Shown here: positions 12,201-21,900 of the stretch, piece after piece
Numbering within the stretch: the stretch's first letter is position 1
Layout: the number at the start of each line of letters is the position of its first letter
DNA from: Undaria pinnatifida
Lineage: Eukaryota > Sar > Phaeophyceae > Laminariales > Alariaceae
Length of the DNA: 64,000 nt
NCBI GenBank assembly: GCA_012845835.1
Contig: JABAKD010000025.1
Location: 22,828,923-22,892,922, forward strand
Reading direction: 5' to 3'
Translations under genes and position numbers: made by a program
Notes under the pieces: model-generated
Told to the model about the DNA's origin: nothing
The model's database searches: none
The model's input: only the letters and a program-made list of their open reading frames with translations

Positions 12201-15200
12201 TTACGTCTGTTAAGGGGTCAAAGTGCCGACTCCTGACATCTTGGTTATTAGGCCGGCGCTAATGGAAAGCCGATAATTTGACCAAAAAAGTTTCCGAACT
12301 TGTTTTCGGAATTGCTTGCTGAAAAAAATATGTCCAGTACCGTCGCTACGCGGAAAAACACGATTCAAACAATATATTTCTGACTCTCTATTTTGTCATG
12401 CGGCCCAATTGGTCAATGTTCATCAAGCCTCGATCAACATGGTTGACAAACACGATTGACCTTCGATCTCGAGATAGAGACAACCCACATCACTCCTCTT
12501 CGTTCCGGACAAGGACGCGTGAGTGTAGGTGATAGGCTGAAGAGTTCATGTTGATTTGTGTCTAGGGCGTGAGAGGTTGCTTGCGTTGTCATGTGGTCCT
12601 CAGTAAAATCCGCATGAAATTGTAGTTGTTTGCTCGTCGGGAGACGATCGAGAGTTTTTGTACTTGTTTTCTGCACCCCAGCCGCCAAATGTGTTTTCAA
12701 CACAAGCCTGATCGGCGCCCGCCAAACATCATCGGCCGTGGAGTGAGCGCTGTACACCAAGGGAGAGTCAGAGCCCCTAACGAGCTCGCCACGTTCAGAG
12801 ATTTCACGACGCTGTCGTCGATTTCGTCGAACGAAGTGAGTGGAGCACACGAAATCACGCCGCGTCTAATCCAAGATCTGCTTGACAGTATCTCAAGCAC
12901 ATGTTGTGGCCAAGATCGCCGCCGGAAATCCAGTTTTTCCGGAAAAATGGACAGTTCCAAAAAAAAAATCTACAAACTCGGGTCTATAGACGACCGTTCA
13001 GGCAAAATTGGCTGGGATCTTCGAAAATTAAATAAAATAAAAACAGTCGTCTTTCATTAGCACCCGTCTTAACCCCCGAAAAAAAAAGGGCACCTCATCG
13101 TGAGCGCAAACATGCTTGTAAACACACCAGCGGGCGGGACACTGTTGCAATAGGTCAAAAGAGTCAAGGCATGCAATTGCGCAAAAAAAAAAATCCGTTT
13201 TGTTTTCAATCCACCGGCGGCTGGGGAAAAATAAAGCTAAAAAAAGCTCACAACACTTCACTTGCATTGCTAATTTTTCCACACACGTCGTATGTCGATT
13301 TAACTCAATTGCATTCGCAAATCCAGCGCCAGCTGGCGTGTCCTTCGGCTCCCGCGATAGCGATAAGGCATGCGCTATTACTCGGGGACACCTGAGCTAC
13401 GATAGAGGCTGTTCGTTCTTGTTCTGGGGCTCATCACTCAAAGACAGCTTCCTATATACCATCTTATATACATACCATGGGACACCCCTTTACAGCCCCA
13501 AAACCCCTCCCTAAACTGAATTTAAGTCCTTTTGTCCCCAAAACGGGATTCCAGTTGTAAAGGCGTTAACCCAAAAACCTGACCGGGAAAAAACTAAACC
13601 CCTCCCTATACTAAATCCAAGTAATTTTGTCCCCAAAACGGGTTTCCAGTTGTATAGGCATTATGAAGGGGAAAAAACAAACCCCTCCCAATACTAACTC
13701 CAAGTAATTTTGTCCCCAGAACGAGTTTCCAGTGGAAAAGGCGTTATGACTGGAGAAAACAAAAGTGCTTCCCGATGAACCATCCCACGGCTTATTGTGC
13801 ATGTATACAGAAAATATATATTGTTACTACCAGGATCGAAACTCGGGGAATTTGGGGTCAAGGAGGCCGGTCATTCAGAAAACGATTCCACCCAAAACGT
13901 GCTACAGTAAGTACATCTATACCGCAGCACGCGTTTGGAGTTAGAGTCGACGCACACAACAATAACTTAGAATTATAAAGGGATGCTGTTAGAGGTATGA
14001 TAAGGGTCAACCCATGATAAACATCAAGTACCCACCGGTAGTAGGATGTTTTTTTCGGTGGAACAAAAGGTCAACGCACGAACACATACACAAGACTTGG
14101 AACAAGACATGGGCATGCGTTCTGCGGTTTGACGAGGGTCAAGGCACGAGACCTACACATACATCGAGCGGTAGTGTACGCGAGCATTTTTCCTTACTAT
14201 ATGAAATAAAGAGTGAAAACCGAGAAATCTCTGGGTTAGGGTTAGGGTTAGGGTTAGGGTTACCCTGCTAGTGCTGGGACCGTTGCCTGCTTGCACTCCG
14301 ATGCGACTGCTTTGCGACTGCTTGCTACTAGGCTAGCCGGCTAGGTCGGGAAGATTCCACAACACCTCCGCAAAGGCGCGGCGGAATTACAATTGCAGGC
14401 TTCTATTCTAATTCCTATATAGTTTTTTGAAATATTGGTGTAGGCAGTCCATATCGAGGTATACATTGCTTGCGATCAGAGTTGCGCGTATTTTGCGGCA
14501 GGTAAAATGATGTAGGGGAGGAACTATTTAGTAGATGCAACGAGATGCGGGGAAACGAAATGGGGACATGGCTGCCAGAAGGACATAGATACTACTGCTT
14601 CATGGAAGGATGTTAGATTTACATTTGCAAAACATCCACGCTATATCCTCGGAGCGTCGGAGGGCAAAAATAATGCAATAATAGTAAAAGCTCCAGATAC
14701 GCCAACTCAACAACCCATTAACCAGAATGTCCCGACTAACCTTCCACACGACGCTGAACCACCAGGGTGCGTTGAGAATGAAGATCTTGTACGACCGTTC
14801 GGGGTAATGCGCGCCAATCATCTTCGCCGATCGCACCAGGAACTCCTGCAGAGGCGTTACACAAGTCCGCAAAAAACGGCAGTCCGCGCGTCGCGCGTAT
14901 GAAAGTTATGTACGCCAGGCAGGTCAAGGGGATGGTTGAGGATTCTGCGCGATTCAATTTGCCACTCTCTATATGCCGCTAACCATGAAATACCACTAAA
15001 CATCATATCAAACATCATCGTCCCGCAATCCATTCATAGTACAAGTATATAGCAGTAGTCCGCGTTGTTTTACGCAGGGCTTTTCACGGGTCACGACGCG
15101 GCGCACGGCTCGGTTCAGGAGGCTTTCATAAACTCGTGGGTCGGGTCGGGTCGGGTCTGGTCGGGTCGGGTCTGGTCGGGTCTGGTCGGGTCGGGTCGGG

Positions 15201-18200
15201 TCGGGTCGGGTCGGGTCGGGTCGGGTCGGGTCGGGTCGGGTCGGGTCGGGTCGGGTCGGGTCGGGTCGGGTCGGGTCGGGTCGGGTCGGGTCGGGTCGGG
15301 TCGGGTCGGGTCGGGTCGATCGGGTCGGGTCGGGTCGGGTCGGGTCAGGTCGGGTCAGGTCGGGTTGGGCCGGGTCGGGTCGGGCCGGGTCGGGTCAGGA
15401 GGTTTCTACTCTCACGGGTCGGGCCGGGTCACCCTGCCCAGATCTGACCCGCGAAAAATTATCCGACCCGTGAAAAGCCCTGGTTTTGTGTCGCTCATGT
15501 CGAAATCGTCACTCTTTCTCGATTCCTGGTGTCTTTTACTTCCCCTTTCGCGCCTCTAACGGGTTAGATAACAGGGTGTTTGCGTTTTCAACCTCTGTTG
15601 GGTTGGAAAAATTGTAAAAAAGAGCAATGGGACCGACGACCACGATAAACCCCAAGGCCAATCAACCCACGAAAAAACAAGGGTAAAAGAAAAAAAAGGT
15701 AAGAAAACATATGCACAACCTACTCTTTTGCTATGTTTTTTGGGTTGGGTTAAACCTTGGATTGTGACGTACGGCGGTTTCAATGCTATTCTTAATACAT
15801 CCTCCTACCCAGCTCCTGCCCAAATAAAGTTGGCAGTCCGCAAACACCATAATAAGGTCAACAGCCTACTTGGTTTGATCGCCCTCTCTCGGTCAAGCAG
15901 GAAAGGGGATAAGGCAAGCAAAACATGCACTTGTACATCTACAACACGCTTCCCCTTCGGCATGTGGTTGGCTTCAAATCCCGAGGCGAAAAGGGGGAAA
16001 AAGCTCTTGCAAAAACTAGAGAAAACAAATAATTAGCCACTGCCCTTGTAACCGTCCAAGCAGAACAGACCAGCCCATACGAGTTATAGCGCGTAGTGTA
16101 TATGGAAGAGACGTAATGGGCGCCAAATGTTGCGAGGTCTCTCTCTTACGAGTAGAACCGGCGCTCCGTCTTGAAAGAGGTCCGCGGTCAATGGTTGAAA
16201 TGACTGAGGCGAGGGACAAATGACTACGCCGGCCCCGCCCCGCCCCCGCGGGCCTCAAACTCCCCCCTCTCCTCCTCGCACCTTGACTTCTCCGGCGAAC
16301 ATGGAGAGCTTGGTACCCTTCATGTCCATGCACGTCAGCAGCTTCGCCTCTGGGTTAGTGTCCAGTTCCTGTCCGTATGGTGGACAAAGAACGGAGGAAG
16401 AACAAAATGAAGAACAAGCGCAAGAACAAGAGCAAAACACAAAACAGCTGAGTAAAAAGGAACAAAACACGAAAAAACACGAACAAGAACACAAAACAAA
16501 ACAACCGCCATAAAACAGACTAAAAATAGCAAACCAAGAATCACGAAAAAGAAAGCAAGAAGAAGAAAACACAACAAAAGCAACAACTGTGCACAACAAA
16601 ACAAAAGCAACCAAGAGAAAACAAGAAAAACGCGAACAACAAACTACAAAAAAAAAGGTACACGAAAACAAATTACAACCACAGCGTGAAAACTACAGAG
16701 CAGTCCGAACGGAGCTATAATCGCAGTTTACATACTTACTTCTGTATACTGGTGTTATAGTACCAGGCACCATTTTTTTCGAAGGTTGCTTATATAATAC
16801 TTCGAAGTATGTCAGACTTGGAGTATGCATGTACAGTACGTTTGTACACAAGTTATTGCAGCTTACGTCGCACTGCTCAAGAAGCGATCCCAACATTTAC
16901 GACACGCGAACGCTCGCAAAACTACAAAGGATGTGTATCACAAGCAGTGTGACGTGTAAAAAAAACAAGTTTCACAATGTAGGTACGGCAGTCGCACCGC
17001 CTTTGCACGCGCCCGGTGTGGAACCGAGCCCGTGCGCGATTCATATACCGGCGAGGTAATGTTCGCCGTGGTCCCTGTTCCGATATACACACAGTGCCTG
17101 CTTGCCGCTGCGCCCGTTGCGTTTACGACGAAAACTCACGGCTCGATAATCGAGCGTGTGGTGCAAACATGCCGCTTGGATTTGACCGGATTGTCCGCGT
17201 CCACGGTGGTGTACTCTTATGTAGTGGTAAACCTCGTAAATTCTAAGGTCCACAACGTTCGCTAATTCAAGCCCAGCCGAAGCGTGTACGGGACTTTTTC
17301 TTGGGCAAAAGCGCTTACTCGCCGATTCCCGAGCGCGTGAGCCAGCAAAACTCGACGGAAATCGACAAGCAGTCTGGGAACGCTCAACCCTTTTCCCGGT
17401 ACAAATGAAGGTACCCACCGAGGGGGAAAGGGGACGACACCGGTGACCACTGCTTATCCATAAGCTGGAAAGTAAAAACATGACACTTATGGGGGAGAAA
17501 AAAAAACATAGGACGATAGTAGTCTATCAATAGCAGGGCTTTTCATGGGTCGGGTCACTTCTTAGGGTTGAGACGGGCCAGGGTGACCCGACCCGTCCCG
17601 TGAAATTTGAAAGCCTCCTGACCCGACCCGACCCGACTCTTGACGCTACCCGCGGGTCGTGCTGTGATCCGTGAAGAGCCCTGATTAAAAGTGACCTGAA
17701 ACAACAAGAAAATCCACGTATCGAGTTCGAGCACGCTGACGGATATTTTCTTGAGCAGCACAAGTTGCAAACCACACCGTTACGGTTCCGCGCATACGAG
17801 CTCACGGCCGCTGGGTGGGAGCAGGTCCCAACCCAACCATGACCTTAAGCCCTAACCTAGCCCCAAAATTATACGTGGCAGGATCGGGGTGTGGGGTGGG
17901 AAAAGGGCTGGCCAATTAAAAGTGAGGTGCGGTCTATTGGGAATGGTCCGACAACGCCTTTCACTTATCAAAACAAAAACCCTGACAATAGCGTGTGGCT
18001 TGCATTTTAGTGCTGCAGGTCTAGAATTGCAAGGAGGTTTCGTCATAATCTGGAAAGCTTTTACATGAACTGGAGGCGTGTGGCGAGTGCACAATTGCCA
18101 GAAGCACAGTAAGACGCGTACGGTTTTGCTCGTAGTCGACGAAATGCTAATGTGATACGAGTATATGGATAATAAGGCCGGGAAGGAAGGTTACTCCATT

Positions 18201-18912
18201 TCGTATGAAAAAACTCTAATGTCAGCCGTCCAATCTCACCCTCCACAAATATTCCGTGATGTAGACGTAGTGGCGGCACAACGAGTCCATATCGAGCCCG
18301 TTCTCCCTCAGCTTGGGCAGGCTGATCTGACCCGGGATCTCGTAGTACACGATGCTTCCCTCCGCTGGAATTATGTTTCCCGCCGCGTACGAAGACAGGA
18401 GGCGGGTGGGGGGGAGGGGATACATTTTACGACAGTCGCTTTCAAGCACGTCCAAGCCACACTTTTGTTTGCTACAATCGAACTAAGGTAAACGCAAAGG
18501 CGGACAATCAATAGTGGATCGGTGTGTTGGTGGATGGGTCGCTTGGTGAATGGTGGGAGTCACCCACCCCTCCCCTCGCCACGAACCGTCACGCTTCGAG
18601 CAAGAGAGAGAATGTGCTAGCCTTCGACTGGAGGTACAGTACACCCCAGCACAACCCAGGCTAGCACAGTGCCACCACAGCATAGCACATCACAGCGAAA
18701 AGCAGAAGAGATTTTTTTTTCTTGTACTCACGGTTTTTGGCCTGCTTGAAGTAGAAATGGGGGTAGTACTTCTTGATTATGTCATAGTGCGTGCTCGGCT
18801 CGTCCAAGATTCCGTCGACCTTTTCCTCCTCCCGCCACTACAAACAGGGAAGGTTTCAACACGAAATAGGGGAGAGCATGGCGAGAGATGGAGGGGGAGG
18901 GGAAATATACGG

Positions 18913-18950
<38 letters not shown>

Positions 18951-21900
18951 GACGGGGAATGGGGGAGAGAGGAGGGAAGGAAGAGGGATAAAAGAGGGAG
19001 GGGAGAGGGGGGGAGATGGAGGGGGGAGGTCAGTAGTCAGCAAGCGTGCAGAGCGGGAGCACAACGACCGAAGGGTAGAAGGCATTCAGCAGTCGGCTGC
19101 CAAGCCGTCAGTACGATACGCGTTCTCGGTTCAAGAGGTGGGAGAGGGGCGGGGTGGTGGGTGGGGGGGCAATCATATCATGCATGGCCGCAGTCCTTAG
19201 GACCATAGACCCTCGAATCCCTACAGTGCCGGGGGGGAGCATCTCGGGATTTTCACCGACTTAGAAACTTCGAAACACCTCGGGCATGAGGCGTACTACA
19301 CCCTCCTGGCTCCCGACTGGCCACCCCTCCACCAACGACCAACCGAATCCCCACGAGATCTTCACAACTCCACCTCCCTGCCCAACCGCCTGTATCCCAC
19401 CCACCCTTGACCATTCTGATCATCACGGATTATCACGGCCGCTGCTGCTTCCAAACACTGCGGTAATGGAAGGGCAACGGAAGCTGCGCCTCCGAAGCCC
19501 ACGGTTCCGTTACCGACTTCTGGTCTTCGAAATACCTCGGGGCGCTACAGTAGGTGTATAACATCCTCCCGACTCCCGACTGGCCACCCCCCCCGCGATG
19601 ACCAACCAATCCCCACACACATCTCACCAACCGCCACCTCCCTGCACAACAGCCGCCATCCCACCCACCCTCGACAATCCTGATCATTATCATGCCGGCC
19701 GCTGCTTCGAAATACTGCCGTCGGGTGGGAAGGCAGGGGAAGCCGCACTGGTGAAGCCCACGGTCTTGCTCGCGTGTCTCTGCGAACGGAATCGTAGGCT
19801 TGGAGCAGTACAGCTTCCACTGCCTTTCTCTCACCGCAACATTTGAAAGGAGCGGCGGACATGATGATGATGATCACTATACACACGTGCTACGATCGAG
19901 GTAGCATTTTTCGTCCGAAATATTTTCCGAGTGGCGGGGTTCCTTAACCCCAAATCGTCGGAAATAGCTCGTTTTTTTTTGTTTGACATGGTTCTCGTCG
20001 TGTACCTAGCCCCCGTGGGATTACTAAATCCGGTATCATAGCAGTTCTGTTTTTCTCGAAAATTGGTTTTTGGGAGAGGTCTTAAGCTCCCAAATCGAGG
20101 GGTAGTATTAAGGAAAAAAGTGGTGCACCTCTATCGTAGCACGCATCAGTCAAGGTAAACGGGGTGGGTGGGATGCAGACCACTGTGTAGCAAGGGGAAC
20201 GTGTAAACATGCGCAGGAATTGGATGGTCGTTGGCAGGGAAATGGGCACTCGGGAGCCGCGAAAATGTAAGCAAGCCCAAAACCGGAGATGTTTCCAAGC
20301 ACGGAAGTCGGGAGGGTACCCCAGCAAATGAGGTACCTGCACGGTAACGGCCCCGCTTGCCTCTCGACCCTGGCGGACCCTGTCTTCGTGCACCCTTGGC
20401 ATCGGTGCAAGAAAGCCTCCAACAAGGCGAAGCTCCGCGACTCCTGCGAGACGACACTGACATATTTAATTCCTGCGTAGACTGTGTCGGACATTGCGCT
20501 TTTAACGTGTGCTCTACATGTGCTCTACATATGCGCTCTACATGTGTTATCGGATGAGTCTCGACAAAATCTTCGATCTCACAGCTGGAGTGTATTTTTA
20601 TTTTTATAATATAAAGCTCGGGGTCCCAGGTTGCACCTCATTTTTCTTTGCAACGTGCGCGCCCTGACCTAGTTGCCAATGTGCGCGCCTTAATCGTCCC
20701 AAAACAAAGCGAAGGCCGCCGCTCGTTCTGCCTCCGAGAAAACCCGAAGCCAAGCAACTACCGCCTCATGCATGCTCTGCTTCGTGCGATGTTGCAGGCC
20801 CTTGCTTCTATCCATCGTCCCAACCGCCTCCGGCTGCACCTTTTCTTCGTACGTTTCAATTTCTCTTTCGACAAGAGTCTTTTTCGCAGCATCCAGTCTA
20901 CAAAACGCGCCCACAATTGAGAAACGTATTTTTGGGCTCAATCTCTTATTTTATGCGCACACACTACATATTCCCTTTAAATAGAGTTTCTTATATTTCA
21001 CAGGCTTTCGTTAACCGACGCATTGCTTATAAAAAGGGGGGGTTCTTTTTTATTGGGGCTCTCGCCAACCACGATACGCCTTCCTCTCCCATATCCGCTT
21101 TCAGCGGTTCTATTTTCTTCATCTCGTGTACGTGTCCATCGCTGTTTCTCATGTGGGCATTTCTCACTGAAGTGCCTACTTCGGGCTGTATTTCTTATGC
21201 TAATCATGCTGTGTGTCGTGGGAAAAAAACTTCAACCTTTTAAGACGTGCGTTCTCAATAACGGGCGCCCTCTGTGCCCTTTTTTTTTCCACTGCGCCCC
21301 TCGTTCAGTTCGCGCCACCTCCCGTCATTTCTGTGCTTCTACAGGAACACCTACTACAGAGGGTGGTTGTTTTCATCTGGTTTTTATATCAACCGGGCAT
21401 ACATCAGGCGGATTCGAAAATCAGACGATGGATAGCTTAAATGAAAGGTACGGATAAAAGAGTGTCACCACAGCACCTTCCAAGGGTGCAGAATGTGTAT
21501 GTCCGTCGAGATTTGGAGCGAAACAACAGAAGGAAAAAGCTGATTCGACCTGATTGCTCGAAACACAGTAACATTCAGCAAATGGGTCTACGACTCCACC
21601 ACGCCTCTGTATTGCGGACGGCCGCCTTCTTCGCCTGGTACCCGTTCCCGACCTTCTTCTCCTCGCCTGTGGGGCTTAGACGTGTCACCTCATGTCCGCC
21701 CCCTCCGACGTGACAGTGCGGAGCTCGACAACGTGTGTGCGTTTTCTCTTAAACAGCAGTTCCACAGAGCAGATTCGCTAGAGTCCGTCGCGTTTTACCC
21801 TTGCGTTTTCGAGCACTGTATTCGGAGTTTCGGTGTTGATGCAGGTTTCCTGGTGTAACCGGTATCTATTTGTTTCACCTACATCGGCGGATTGAGTCCG

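Noticed and set aside
15065-15559. 164- and 103-codon Gly/Ser/Arg/Val-rich ORFs
   Set aside because: These are pure translations of the GGGTC array in the hAT-type miniature element.
20998-21207. Retroviral-type zinc knuckle (RHFSEKCPHEKQRW)
   Set aside because: The first two cysteines of a C-C-H-C knuckle are missing in this frame, and no gag-like context is found.
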